NCBI GenBank assembly: GCA_036500345.1
Contig: DASYCE010000007.1
Span: 1 to 64,000 of the forward strand
Origin: Gemmatimonadales bacterium
Lineage (GTDB): Bacteria; Gemmatimonadota; Gemmatimonadetes; Gemmatimonadales; GWC2-71-9
Direction: 5' to 3'
DNA length: 64,000 nt
A model generated the notes under the pieces. It was not told the origin of the DNA, did no database searches, and saw only the letters and a list, made by a program, of their open reading frames with translations. Positions 26,828-37,273 of this stretch are shown one piece after another. The first letter of the stretch is position 1; every line of letters begins with the position of its first letter. A program made the position numbers and the translations under genes.

Positions 26828-27537
26828 ACGAAGTGATCATCAAGCTCGAGGGGATCACCCGTGAGTACATCATGGGGAGCGAGCATGTCCGCGCCCTGCG
26901 CGGCGTCGACCTCGCGATCCATCGCAATGAATACGTCGCGATCATGGGGCCGTCAGGCTCCGGCAAGTCGACGATGATGAACGTCCTCGGCTGCCTCGAC
27001 ACGCCGAGCGACGGGCGCTACTGGCTCAACGGGCACGAAGTGTCGGAGATGCGCGACGACGCCCTTGCCCGCGTGCGCAACCGGGAGATCGGCTTCGTCT
27101 TCCAGACCTTCAATCTTCTCCCGCGCGCTTCGGCGCTCGCCAACGTCGAACTCCCGCTGGTCTACGCCGGCACCTCCGCGCGGGAACGTCGCCGCCGCGC
27201 CGAACAGGCACTGCATCGCGTCGGCCTCGGCGAACGGATGCTCCACAAACCCAACGAACTGTCGGGCGGTCAGCGGCAGCGCGTCGCGATCGCCCGCGCG
27301 CTGGTCAACGAACCGTCGATCCTCCTCGCCGACGAGCCGACCGGGAATCTCGATTCGACCACGAGCGAGGAGATCATGCGCGTCTTCGGATCACTCCACG
27401 CACAGGGTCAGACCGTGGTCCTCGTGACGCACGAGCCCGACATCGCGGCGCACGCGCATCGCGTGATCGTGCTGCGCGACGGCAGGATCGACACCGACCG
27501 CACCAACCCACCGCACGCCGGCGCGGCGGCGGCCTGA
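26824..27537 (+). CDS. MacB-type ABC transporter ATPase subunit
   Basis: 237 residues, a stand-alone nucleotide-binding domain of the MacB/LolD class. Walker A is GPSGSGKST (42-50), Q-loop [13 protein letters not shown], signature [15 protein letters not shown], Walker [14 protein letters not shown] and H-loop [24 protein letters not shown] is typical of the class. It is the only ATPase in the cluster and must energise one or more of the four permeases that follow. The first permease starts one base after its stop. Confidence 0.95.
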   Translation: MNEVIIKLEGITREYIMGSEHVRALRGVDLAIHRNEYVAIMGPSGSGKSTMMNVLGCLDTPSDGRYWLNGHEVSEMRDDALARVRNREIGFVFQTFNLLPRASALANVELPLVYAGTSARERRRRAEQALHRVGLGERMLHKPNELSGGQRQRVAIARALVNEPSILLADEPTGNLDSTTSEEIMRVFGSLHAQGQTVVLVTHEPDIAAHAHRVIVLRDGRIDTDRTNPPHAGAAAA

Positions 27538-27538
27538 G

Positions 27539-28779
<1,241 letters not shown>

Positions 28780-28783
<4 letters not shown>

Positions 28784-30030
28784 GTTCGCTCGGCCGGGGC
28801 AACGTGCTCGCTCGCGGCTTCGAGGGCGTCGTCCTCGCGATTGACGCCGTGCGGGCCAACAAGACCCGGGCGTCGCTCACGATTCTGGGGATCGCCATCG
28901 GCGTCATGGTCGTCATCGCGATGGCGTCGACGATCACCGGCATCCAGCGGTCGGTCAGCGACGTCGTGTCGCGCGCCGGCCCGACCTCATTCTACGTCAT
29001 GCGGCATTACCAGACCGGGATCGTGTTCGACGACCGTGACGCCGCCTGGCGGCATCGCCCGCGCATCAGCCGCGACGAAGCGGAACTGATCCGGACGTTG
29101 CCGGGTGTCGCCGACGTCAACGTGTCGGAAAACGCCTCGTCGTCAGTCAGCTATCGCAGCACCAACCTGAGTTCGGTGAACGTCTCCGGCATGGATTCAC
29201 CGTGGCTCAAGGTCGGCGGTGGTACGCTCATCGAGGGGCGCAATTTCACGCCGGTGGATGAAGCCGCGCTGAGCTACGTCGTGGTGATCAACGACAAGGC
29301 AGCCGAGCTGCTCCTCGCCGGCCTTGATCCGATCGGCAAGGTCCTGCGGATCTTCGGTCTGCCGTTCACGGTGGTGGGAGTCTATCAGGACCCGTCCGGA
29401 CTCTTCTCCCAGAGCTCGCCCCGGTTCATCGTGCCGCACACCACGTTCGTCAAGTCGGCCGACTACGACCGGGGCGCCATGCAGATCATCGTCTTCCCGC
29501 AGCCCGGCGTCTCGCAGCCGGAGGCGATGGACCAGGTCACCACCGCGTTGCGCATTCGCCGCGGTCTCAAGCCGGGGGACGACAACAGCTTCGACCTCGT
29601 CTCCGGTGACAAGCTGCTCGAAGGGTTCAACAGCATCACCTCGGGATTCTTCCTGGTCATGCTGGCCTTGTCCAGCGTTGGCTTGATGGTCGGCGGCGTG
29701 GGCGTGGTGGCGATCATGATGATTTCGGTGACGGAGCGGACCCGCGAAATCGGGGTGCGCAAGGCGCTCGGGGCCACTCACGGCGAGATCCTCTTCCAAT
29801 TCCTGGTCGAGGCGGCGACGCTGACGCTGATCGGCGGCATTTGCGGGCTGATTCTCGGTGCCATCATCGCGTACGCCGTCAACCACTTCACGCCGATCCC
29901 TGCGGCGATTCCGCTCTGGTCGGTGGCTGCGGCGATGCTGGCCTCGGCGGTGACGGGCATCTTCTTCGGCCTCTATCCCGCCAACAAGGCCGCCGGCCTC
30001 GACCCGGTCGATGCCCTCCGGTACGAGTGA
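28780..30030 (+). CDS. MacB-type ABC permease, first 'B' copy
   Basis: 416 residues from ATG 28780, overlapping the previous stop; the frame is open further upstream but inside the neighbour. The N terminus (FEGVVLAIDAVRANKTRASL, then TILGIAIGVMVVIAMAS) matches the fourth permease, not the first. The periplasmic core begins TSFYVMRHYQTG. The FtsX domain has TERTREIGVRKALGATHGEI and ends YPANKAAGLDPVDALRYE. It is followed by a 58-base gap, the longest in the operon, before the second permease pair. Confidence 0.9.
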
Positions 30031-30088
30031 CGACAGAGGCCGGCGCGCTTTTCCCGAGCGCGCCGGCGCACCCGTAGAGTTCGAATAA

Positions 30089-31333
30089 ATGCCCTACAGC
30101 GAAGCCTTCCGCCTCGCCATCGCCACGATCCGTGGTGCCAAACTCCGCTCGTTCTTCACCCTCCTCGGCATCATCGTGTCGGTCGGATTCCTCGTCACCG
30201 TGGTCGCGGTGATCCAGGGGATGAACCTCTACGTGAAGGACAACCTCACCGACGCGATCATCGGCGCGAACGCCTTCCAGGTGCGGCGCACGCCGATCTC
30301 GATCGGTCTCGCCGACGACGACCAGGTTCGTCGCTACAATCTCCGGCCGATCATCTCGCACGACGACGCGCTCGCCGTTCAACGCGCCCTTCCTGATGCC
30401 GAGGCGGTCGCGCTGCAATCCGGTAACGCGTCGCCGATCGAGAACGTCACCTATCGCAGCAACACCCTCGGCGGCGTGCGGCTCCTCGGCGTGACCCCGC
30501 CTTATCAGTCGGTGCAGGACTACAAGTTCGTTGCCGGCGATCCGCTCGCCGAGACCGACATGCGCGGTCGCCAGTTCGCCATCGTGGTGGGCTACGACAT
30601 CGCCGACAAGCTCTTCGCCTCGCCGGAGACGGCGGTCGGTTCCACAGTCCGGATCGCCGGGTACGAGTTCACGATCAAGGGCGTGATCGCCGCAAAGGGA
30701 AAAACGCTGGGACAGTCGTTCGACGCGTTCGTCCTGATGCCGATGCCGACCTTCGAATCACTCTGGGGACGTCGCGGCACGACCGTGGTTTCGGTGAAGA
30801 TGCGCGATGCCGAGGCGATCCCGGGCGCGATGAACCGCGCCGAAGAAGCGATGCGGATCGCCCATCATCTGCGCCCCGAACAGGAGGATGACTTCGCCGT
30901 CGACAAGGCCGATGCACTGGTCGCCTTCTGGAAGCAGCTCACGCAGCTCCTCTTCGCGGTCATTCCGGCGGTGGTCGGGATCGGCGTCGTCGTCGGCGGG
31001 ATCGTGATCATGAACATCATGCTCATGTCGGTGAGCGAGCGGACGCGCGAGATCGGGATCCGCAAGGCGATCGGCGCCAACCAGCGCGACATCCGACGCC
31101 AATTCCTGATCGAGACGATCCTCCTCAGCTCGCTCGGCGGGTTGATCGGCGTGGGAAGCGGATGGGGGCTGGCGCAACTCGTCGCAGCGGTCTCACCGCT
31201 TCCGGCCAAGGTGACGCTCTGGTCGGTCGGGATCGCGCTGGCACTCGGCGCGGGGACGGGGATCATCTTCGGCGTCTACCCGGCGGCGCGGGCGGCGCGC
31301 CTCGACCCGATCACCGCCTTGCGGGCCGAGTAG
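30089..31333 (+). CDS. MacB-type ABC permease, second 'A' copy
   Basis: 414 residues, the same length as the first permease and clearly its paralogue: PYSEAFRLAIATIRGAKLRS, then FFTLLGIIVSVGFLVTVVAV and GMNLYVKDNLTDAIIGANAF. The FtsX part reads ERTREIGIRKAIGANQRDI and ends YPAARAARLDPITALRAE. The periplasmic part differs more (VALQSGNASPIENVTYRS), so substrate or partner specificity may have diverged. The next permease starts three bases after its stop. Confidence 0.9.
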   Translation: MPYSEAFRLAIATIRGAKLRSFFTLLGIIVSVGFLVTVVAVIQGMNLYVKDNLTDAIIGANAFQVRRTPISIGLADDDQVRRYNLRPIISHDDALAVQRALPDAEAVALQSGNASPIENVTYRSNTLGGVRLLGVTPPYQSVQDYKFVAGDPLAETDMRGRQFAIVVGYDIADKLFASPETAVGSTVRIAGYEFTIKGVIAAKGKTLGQSFDAFVLMPMPTFESLWGRRGTTVVSVKMRDAEAIPGAMNRAEEAMRIAHHLRPEQEDDFAVDKADALVAFWKQLTQLLFAVIPAVVGIGVVVGGIVIMNIMLMSVSERTREIGIRKAIGANQRDIRRQFLIETILLSSLGGLIGVGSGWGLAQLVAAVSPLPAKVTLWSVGIALALGAGTGIIFGVYPAARAARLDPITALRAE

Positions 31334-31336
31334 CCG

Positions 31337-32584
31337 ATGCCGCTCAGGGTCCGGAACGTCGGCGAAGGGGTCCTTCTCGCACTCGACGCGATGCGGAACA
31401 GCAAGCTGCGGTCCGCGCTCACGATCCTCGGTGTGGTGATCGGCGTCACCACCGTGATGGTGATGGCGTCGCTGGTGGAGGGGATTCGCGGACAGATCTT
31501 CGCGTCGATCGAAAACTCGGCACCCGAAACGTTCTACGTGATCCGCTATTTCTCGACCACCCCCGTCAACCCGAACAACCTCCCCGCCGAAGTCCGGATC
31601 CGGCCGGTGGTCGACCAGCGGGATGCCCAGGCGCTGGAGCGGATTCCGATCATCCGCCATGCGGGACTCTGGGTCCAGGTTCCGCAACGGATGGAATACC
31701 AGGGAATCCGGTCGCAGCAACTCAACATCTGGGGAGCCGACAACGCCTATCTCGACGTCCAGGGCGGGACGCTGCTGAGCGGCCGATTGTTCTCCACCGG
31801 TGAACTCGCCGGCGGCGCGCAGGTGGTGATCATCGCGCGGGATGTAGCGGACCGACTCTTCGGACAGCTCGACCCGCTCGGCCGCGTCGTCCGGATCGGC
31901 GGCAAGGCGTTCACGACGATCGGGGTCTTTGCGCCCCCCGACAACATCTTCCAGCCGCCCGGCCAGACCGACGGCGGTGTGATCCCGTTCCGCGCCGCCC
32001 AGCAGAATTACCACTACGACGAAACCAACGCGCTGTTGATCGTGGTGCTTCCGAACCGCGGCGTCAACGTCGACCTTGCCAAGGACGCGGCGATCAGCGC
32101 GCTGCGCGTCTCCCGCGGGCTGCATCCGGGCGCACCGAACAACTTCGATCTGCTGACCCAGGACCAGATCCTGCAGGTCATCGACAAGCTCACCTCGGCG
32201 TTCTTCCTGGTGATGATCGCGCTGTCGAGCGTGGCGCTCCTCGTTGGCGGGATCGGCGTCATGGCGATCATGATGGTCTCGGTCACCGACCGCACCCGCG
32301 AGATCGGGATTCGCAAGGCACTCGGCGCAACGCACGGCGAGGTGTTGCTGCAATTCCTGGTCGAAGCGGCGACGCTCACCGCCGTCGGCGGGTTGATCGG
32401 CATCGGGATCGGCATGCTTGGCGGTGAACTCCTCAAGGCGCTCCTCGGCATCAAGAGCGGGCCACCGCTCTGGAGCGCGCTGGTCGCGACCGGTGCCAGC
32501 ATCGCCATCGGCCTGGTGTTCGGCGTGATCCCCGCGAACCGCGCCGCGCGGCTCGATCCGGTGGAGGCGCTCCGGTACGAGTAG
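31337..32584 (+). CDS. MacB-type ABC permease, second 'B' copy
   Basis: 415 residues, paralogous to the second permease: VGEGVLLALDAMRNSKLRSA, TILGVVIGVTTVMVMAS, then TFYVIRYFSTT at the start of the periplasmic core. FtsX phrase DRTREIGIRKALGATHGEVL; end IPANRAARLDPVEALRYE. It closes the A-B-A'-B' set. The bshB1 start codon lies 18 bases further on, so that gene could be read from the same transcript. Confidence 0.9.
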   Translation: MPLRVRNVGEGVLLALDAMRNSKLRSALTILGVVIGVTTVMVMASLVEGIRGQIFASIENSAPETFYVIRYFSTTPVNPNNLPAEVRIRPVVDQRDAQALERIPIIRHAGLWVQVPQRMEYQGIRSQQLNIWGADNAYLDVQGGTLLSGRLFSTGELAGGAQVVIIARDVADRLFGQLDPLGRVVRIGGKAFTTIGVFAPPDNIFQPPGQTDGGVIPFRAAQQNYHYDETNALLIVVLPNRGVNVDLAKDAAISALRVSRGLHPGAPNNFDLLTQDQILQVIDKLTSAFFLVMIALSSVALLVGGIGVMAIMMVSVTDRTREIGIRKALGATHGEVLLQFLVEAATLTAVGGLIGIGIGMLGGELLKALLGIKSGPPLWSALVATGASIAIGLVFGVIPANRAARLDPVEALRYE

Positions 32585-32601
32585 TGTTCTATCTTCCGTC
32601 C

Positions 32602-33315
32602 ATGACCGTTGATCTCCTGGCCATCATGGCTCACCCCGACGACGCCGAGTTACTCTGCGGCGGCACCTTGATCCGCGCCGTCGATCAGGGGCACCGCGCC
32701 GCGGTGCTCGACTTGACCCGCGGTGAATTGGGAAGCCGCGGCACGCCCGAGCTCCGGGCCGAGGAGGCGGCGCGGTCGAGCGAAATCATGGGACTGAGCG
32801 AACGGGTCAACGCCGGCCTCCCCGACGGACATCTCGCCAACAACGATGCGACGCGCCGGGCGGTCGTGGAGCAGTTGCGCCGGCTGCGGCCGCGCACCGT
32901 GATCGTGCAATACAGCGAGGGACGCCACCCCGATCACCGGATCGCGTCGGAGCTGGCGCGCGACGCCTGTTTTCTCTCGGGGCTGGCGAATTATCCAGGG
33001 AGCGGCGAAAGGTTCCGTCCGTCGAAGATCTGCTTTGCGATTTCGTTCCGCGAGGATCAGGTCAAGCCGAGCTTCGTGGTCGACATCTCGGACCAGATGG
33101 AGCGGAAGCTGGCGGCGGTCCAGGCGTTCACATCGCAGTTCACAGGCGTCACGCAGGCTGGTGAGCTCCATCCGACCGGCCAGCCGCTCGTCGACTTGAT
33201 TGCCACGCAGAACGCGCATTATGGGTCGCTGATCCGTACGCGGTATGCCGAGCCGTTCTGGACCCGCGAGACGGTGGCGGTGGATGATATTGTCACGATG
33301 GGTGTGGCGACGTAA
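32602..33315 (+). CDS. bshB1: Bacillithiol-type GlcNAc-malate deacetylase (BshB1 family)
   Basis: 237 residues from ATG 32602, which puts the zinc motif at the N terminus as in the family. LLAIMAHPDDAELLCGGTL supplies HPDD, RHPDHRIA gives the third ligand, and DLTRGELGSRGTPELRAEEA is the hallmark of BshB1 over general PIG-L deacetylases. It would remove acetyl from GlcNAc-malate before cysteine addition in bacillithiol synthesis. bshA and bshC are not in the window, so the pathway is inferred from this gene only. Link to the upstream exporter is positional. Confidence 0.85.
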   Translation: MTVDLLAIMAHPDDAELLCGGTLIRAVDQGHRAAVLDLTRGELGSRGTPELRAEEAARSSEIMGLSERVNAGLPDGHLANNDATRRAVVEQLRRLRPRTVIVQYSEGRHPDHRIASELARDACFLSGLANYPGSGERFRPSKICFAISFREDQVKPSFVVDISDQMERKLAAVQAFTSQFTGVTQAGELHPTGQPLVDLIATQNAHYGSLIRTRYAEPFWTRETVAVDDIVTMGVAT

Positions 33316-33402
33316 CACTCCGCGCGCCCGATAGGGCCCGGGGACTATGCCCGCGCGCCGCGGCATTGACGGCCGCGATCGGCAAGGCAACTTTAGCCCC
33401 CT

Positions 33403-33741
33403 ATGGTACGCCGAACGGTGCATAGACTTCGCGCACTAGCCGCCATCCTGCTCTTCGCAGGAAGCGACGGCGCACCGCAGCTTGCTGATGCGCTTCTCTT
33501 CCATACCGGGCGACAGTACCACACCGAAATCGTCGGGGTCGACGACGGCCAGCACTGTCACGCCGAACGATGCGATCTCGGTGCCACCATCGCGTCGCCG
33601 CCACCGCTGGCGCCTCCCGATCTCGGCGATCGCTTCGAATTCGTCTCGTTCCGCGTCGCGTTCGTCTCACCGACGAATCCTCCGCGCCGCTGCCTCCACT
33701 CTGCTCCCGTCGGTTCCCGCGCTCCACCGCTCTTCTCCTGA
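33403..33741 (+). CDS. Small secreted His/Cys-containing protein of a probable metal locus
   Basis: 112 residues. A basic start and hydrophobic run (RLRALAAILLFAG) suggest a signal peptide. The mature N terminus holds clustered His and Cys (LLFHTGRQYHTEI, then DGQHCHAERC), and a proline-rich C terminus follows (ASPPPLAPPD, PTNPPRRC). This layout resembles the small DUF2946-like periplasmic proteins found next to metal efflux genes, though the match is by pattern only. It lies upstream of a TonB receptor, a CsoR-like regulator and a CDF exporter on the same strand. No ribosome-binding site is visible; TTGACG about 35 bases upstream may be part of a promoter with a very short leader. Confidence 0.5.
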   Translation: MVRRTVHRLRALAAILLFAGSDGAPQLADALLFHTGRQYHTEIVGVDDGQHCHAERCDLGATIASPPPLAPPDLGDRFEFVSFRVAFVSPTNPPRRCLHSAPVGSRAPPLFS

Positions 33742-33879
33742 CATTCGCTCAGACATAGCTGCCGTCGCGCGCTGATTGCGCGCGCGGTGAATCGAGTCCT
33801 TCGGGCGTCAGCTGCGCCCGGGACTCAGCAATCGGCGCCACCCGCGCCGGAGGCTCACCTCTGTTCGACGGAGTCGGGA

Positions 33880-36264
33880 ATGTCTTTCAAGCTGTTGCTG
33901 GCGGTGGCGTTGACCATCGCGCTACCATCGTCGGCCCTCGCCACGCCGCGCCCGCATGCGGGACCTATACTACGCAATGCGGATGTCGCCGGTCGTGTCA
34001 CGGACAGCACCTATGGCAAACCGCTCGCGGGGACGGAAATCGTCATCACGCGAGCCGGCACGGTCGTGTCGCGGGTCACAACCGATGAATTCGGCGCCTG
34101 GCGCGTCCACGATCTCGCACCGGCGGATTACCAGGTCGAGGCTCGGCTGATCGGATTCCGGCCGGCAACGCGTCCTGTCACCGTCGGAACCGGGACCGCC
34201 GATATCACGGTTGACATCACCCTCGTCCCGGCCCCGGTGCAGCTCAACGAGATCGGCGTCACCACGTCGCCGCTGGCGCTCAATACCCGGACCGGCGATC
34301 AGGTCTTCAAGCAGAGCGACTACCAGGGGGCGCCTACGCAGACCACTTCGCAGATCCTGCAGCAGTCGATTGCCGGGGCTGCACGCGCCCCCACCGGCGA
34401 AGTGCACATCCGCGGCCAGCACGCCGAATACACCTACTACATCGATGGACTGCCGGTTCCGCCGGGGATCTCCGGGAGCCTCAACGAACTCTTCGATCCG
34501 TCGGTGGTCAACACCATCGATTTCCAGACCGGCGGTTGGGACGCCGAGTTCGGCAAGCGCAACGCGGCGATCGTGAACGTGCAGACCAAGGTCCCCTCGG
34601 GGCTGTTCCATCTCACGGCGACCGGGTATGCGGGAAACTATGCCAGCAATGGCGAAACGGTCACGATGAGCGCGAACTCGGGAAAGTTCGGTTTCTTCGT
34701 CGCCGGAACGCAGCAGGGAACCGACTTGCGCCGTGAGCCGGTCGTCGCCGACACGACCGCCTTGGGATCGATCACCGGCATCCGTAACTACGCCAATGAC
34801 GGCAAGGATCTCTTCGGATTTGCCAAGATCCAGTACGTGGCGAACGATCACGACCTGTTGAATCTCGACGTAAACCTTTCGCGGTCGCGCTTCGCTACGC
34901 CATTTGACTCGTCTGCCGGGGGGATCGATGACCGGCAGCAGGACATCAATCATTTCGTCAATCTTTCCTGGCAGCACCGCGAGCTGGCAGGACAACACGC
35001 CGGATCCGAAGCCTTCGCCGGCGTGTATTACCGGTACGGCTCATTGAATTACGTCCCCGGCGTCGCGGACGACCCGACCTTCACCTTCGCTCCAGATACC
35101 ACGCTCTACAACATCGCCGAAGCGCGGTCGTTCAATATCATCGGCTTCAAGGCAGACTACCTGCTGCAGGTCACGCCGAAGGTGAGCTTCAAGGCCGGGA
35201 CCGACCTGTCGAAGACCAGCGGCACCGAGGCGTTCAGCACCTTCGACGCCGGCGGCAATTCCGGACCGGCATCGAATTCCGTTCTCAACGGCAATGACCA
35301 GGCAGCGTACATCCAGTCGGTGCTGCAACCGAGCGAGAAGATCGAGTTCCGGGTCGGCGTGCGCTACGACCGCCACTCGTATCCGCTGTCACCGACTGTC
35401 GACACCGCCGTCGACCAGGTGAGCCCGCGATTCCGCATCAACCTCTACCCCAGTTCGGCGACATCGTTCTGGTTCTACTACGGGCGGCAGTTCATGCCGA
35501 CCAACACCGAGGACCTGCGGGCGATCACCACCGCCGCGACCGGCGGCGAAGCGTCGACGCCGACGTTGCCGGAGCGTGACGACTTCTTCGAGGTCGGCGC
35601 GATCCACCGGTTCAATCACGTCGTGGCGAAGCTTTCGGGGTACCGCAAGAACAGTTCGCCAGGGATCGATGACACCCAGATTCCGGGCTCGGCGATCACG
35701 ACGGACGTCAACATCGCCGAGGTGCACGTTACCGGGATCGAAGCCGTGCTCGAAGTGCGGCCCAGCGGACCGCTGACCGGATTCCTGAATCTGTCCGTCA
35801 ACCACGCCTACGGCGAAGGCGCCGTCACCGGCGCATTCCTCGCCGAGACGCCGCCGGCGCAGGCGTTCGATCTCGACCACGATCAGCGGTTCTCCAGTGT
35901 CGTGGGGCTCACCTGGTCGCAGGGGAAGCTGCTGGCGACCGCCACCGGGATCTACGGAAGCGGACTGACCAATGGCCTGACCCCCAACGCGCCCGAGCTG
36001 CCCGGATTCGATCCCACCCAACCGTCGACACCCGTCCTCGGCACGGGCCTGTTCGACTTCAACAAGCCGTTCAAGGTCGACCCGAACTTCATCGCCGATG
36101 CATCGGCTGGCATCACCTTTACCTCGGGGACGGTCACGTTCCGGCCGCAGATCTTCGTCGACAACGTCTTCAACTCGAAGTACTTGCTCAAGGGAGCGTT
36201 CTTCAGCGGTGCGTCGTTCGGGCGGCCGCGGACGTACTCGCTCCGGATGACGGTCGGGATATGA
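33880..36264 (+). CDS. TonB-dependent receptor with N-terminal carboxypeptidase-like domain
   Basis: 794 residues from ATG 33880 (GGAG six bases upstream), followed by a signal peptide (LLLAVALTIALPSSALA). Residues about 35-120 form a CarboxypepD_reg-like Ig fold (VAGRVTDSTYGKPLAGTEIV). The plug domain, about 120-235, has ILQQSIAGAARAPTGEVHIR and YYIDGLPVPPGISGS. The rest is the outer-membrane barrel, closing with YSLRMTVGI. By family it imports a ligand across the outer membrane using TonB energy. The flanking genes suggest a metal chelate; that is inference. It is followed 9 bases later by the CsoR-like gene. Confidence 0.88.
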   Translation: MSFKLLLAVALTIALPSSALATPRPHAGPILRNADVAGRVTDSTYGKPLAGTEIVITRAGTVVSRVTTDEFGAWRVHDLAPADYQVEARLIGFRPATRPVTVGTGTADITVDITLVPAPVQLNEIGVTTSPLALNTRTGDQVFKQSDYQGAPTQTTSQILQQSIAGAARAPTGEVHIRGQHAEYTYYIDGLPVPPGISGSLNELFDPSVVNTIDFQTGGWDAEFGKRNAAIVNVQTKVPSGLFHLTATGYAGNYASNGETVTMSANSGKFGFFVAGTQQGTDLRREPVVADTTALGSITGIRNYANDGKDLFGFAKIQYVANDHDLLNLDVNLSRSRFATPFDSSAGGIDDRQQDINHFVNLSWQHRELAGQHAGSEAFAGVYYRYGSLNYVPGVADDPTFTFAPDTTLYNIAEARSFNIIGFKADYLLQVTPKVSFKAGTDLSKTSGTEAFSTFDAGGNSGPASNSVLNGNDQAAYIQSVLQPSEKIEFRVGVRYDRHSYPLSPTVDTAVDQVSPRFRINLYPSSATSFWFYYGRQFMPTNTEDLRAITTAATGGEASTPTLPERDDFFEVGAIHRFNHVVAKLSGYRKNSSPGIDDTQIPGSAITTDVNIAEVHVTGIEAVLEVRPSGPLTGFLNLSVNHAYGEGAVTGAFLAETPPAQAFDLDHDQRFSSVVGLTWSQGKLLATATGIYGSGLTNGLTPNAPELPGFDPTQPSTPVLGTGLFDFNKPFKVDPNFIADASAGITFTSGTVTFRPQIFVDNVFNSKYLLKGAFFSGASFGRPRTYSLRMTVGI

Positions 36265-36273
36265 CGGTGGCCC

Positions 36274-36612
36274 ATGATGCGGGAGGACTCCGTGACAGCG
36301 TTTGAGAGTTCGCGCATGGGCGTTCCGGACCTCTCGGCAGGGTCGCGTTCGAGGGCGGCGGTAATCCGCCGCCTTCGGCGAATCGAGGGGCAGGCGCGCG
36401 GCCTGCAGAAAATGGTCGACGAGGGCCGCAACGGTGACGAAATCCTGGGCCAGATCGCGTCGGTTCGCGAGGCGCTCTACGGTGTCGCTGCGATCGTGCT
36501 CGAAGATTATCTCGCATCCAGCGCCGAGTCGGTCATGCGCGCCGGGAGCGAGGCCGAGGGAGAGGAACTGATCGCGAACGCCGTGCGGATCTTCAAGAAA
36601 TGGGTGCCGTAG
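36274..36612 (+). CDS. CsoR/RcnR-family (DUF156) transcriptional regulator without the usual metal ligands
   Basis: 112 residues. The helical DUF156 core is clear: RRLRRIEGQARGLQKMVDEG, then ILGQIASVREALYGVAAIVL. CsoR uses Cys-His-Cys and RcnR uses Cys-His-His at fixed spacing. Aligning on the core, these positions are Gly54, Tyr79 and Ser83, so none of the standard ligands remains and there is no cysteine in the protein. It may sense something else through the N-terminal extension (residues 1-28) or act as a constitutive repressor. It sits between the TonB receptor and the CDF exporter and most likely controls this locus. Confidence 0.82.
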   Translation: MMREDSVTAFESSRMGVPDLSAGSRSRAAVIRRLRRIEGQARGLQKMVDEGRNGDEILGQIASVREALYGVAAIVLEDYLASSAESVMRAGSEAEGEELIANAVRIFKKWVP

Positions 36613-36643
36613 ATCCTATGCCCTCCGACCGGGACGGATCCAG

Positions 36644-37273
36644 GTGAACTCGGTGCCCGCCGGTATCGCGATACCGATAGGCATTGACGACGCACGGCGC
36701 AATCAGGCCATCTATCTGCGTGCGTGGCTGCTGACGCTGGTGATCGTCGGTCTCGAGGTGGCGGGTTCCGCCACCTCGGGCTCGCTGGCGCTCCTGGCCG
36801 ACGTGGGCCACGTCATCGCCGATACGATGCTCGCAGTCGTGCCGCTGTCCATTGCCTATGCCACGCGACGCGGACGAAGCTATCGGCTGCTGAACCGGCT
36901 TGCAGGAATGGCCGCCGCGTTGTTGCTCGCCTTCATCGGCTACCACATCATTGCGGAATCGCGCGCTGACTTGCTGGAGGGTCAACACCGCAATGTGAGG
37001 GGGTGGCTCCTCTTTCTGTTCGCCGCCTCGGCCGCCGGGGTCAACATGATGCAGCACCGGCTGCTGTCGCGTGTGAGCTCGCTGCATCGACATGCGGCGC
37101 ACCGGGGACTCCATTTTCACGTGCTGACCGACTTGTTCAAGAACACCGCGTTGCCCGTGCTCGGTGCGCTCATTGCCTTCGGAGCCGTGCCGACCCGCGC
37201 TGACATCTATGTCGCGCTGGCCATTGGTGGACTCATTCTCGTTCGGGCATTCGTCCTGGTCATCGAAGTTTGA
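36644..37273 (+). CDS. CDF-family metal cation exporter (CzcD-like), short form
   Basis: 209 residues from GTG 36644 (CAGG just upstream). About six membrane helices. The transport site is recognisable: SLALLADVGHVIADT gives Asp53, His56 and Asp60 in TM2, and HFHVLTDLFKN gives His159 and Asp163 in TM5, the CzcD-type H-x3-D pair used for Zn/Co/Cd. It stops after TM6, so the cytoplasmic dimerisation domain of typical CDF proteins is absent. It would export divalent cations by proton antiport. It is the last intact gene of the metal locus; the 21-bp repeat region begins right after. Confidence 0.85.
   Translation: MNSVPAGIAIPIGIDDARRNQAIYLRAWLLTLVIVGLEVAGSATSGSLALLADVGHVIADTMLAVVPLSIAYATRRGRSYRLLNRLAGMAAALLLAFIGYHIIAESRADLLEGQHRNVRGWLLFLFAASAAGVNMMQHRLLSRVSSLHRHAAHRGLHFHVLTDLFKNTALPVLGALIAFGAVPTRADIYVALAIGGLILVRAFVLVIEV

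Noticed and set aside
33401-33727. 108-codon minus-strand frame opposite the small His/Cys protein
   Set aside because: Arg-rich, with no signal or motif, and opposite in direction to the surrounding operon.
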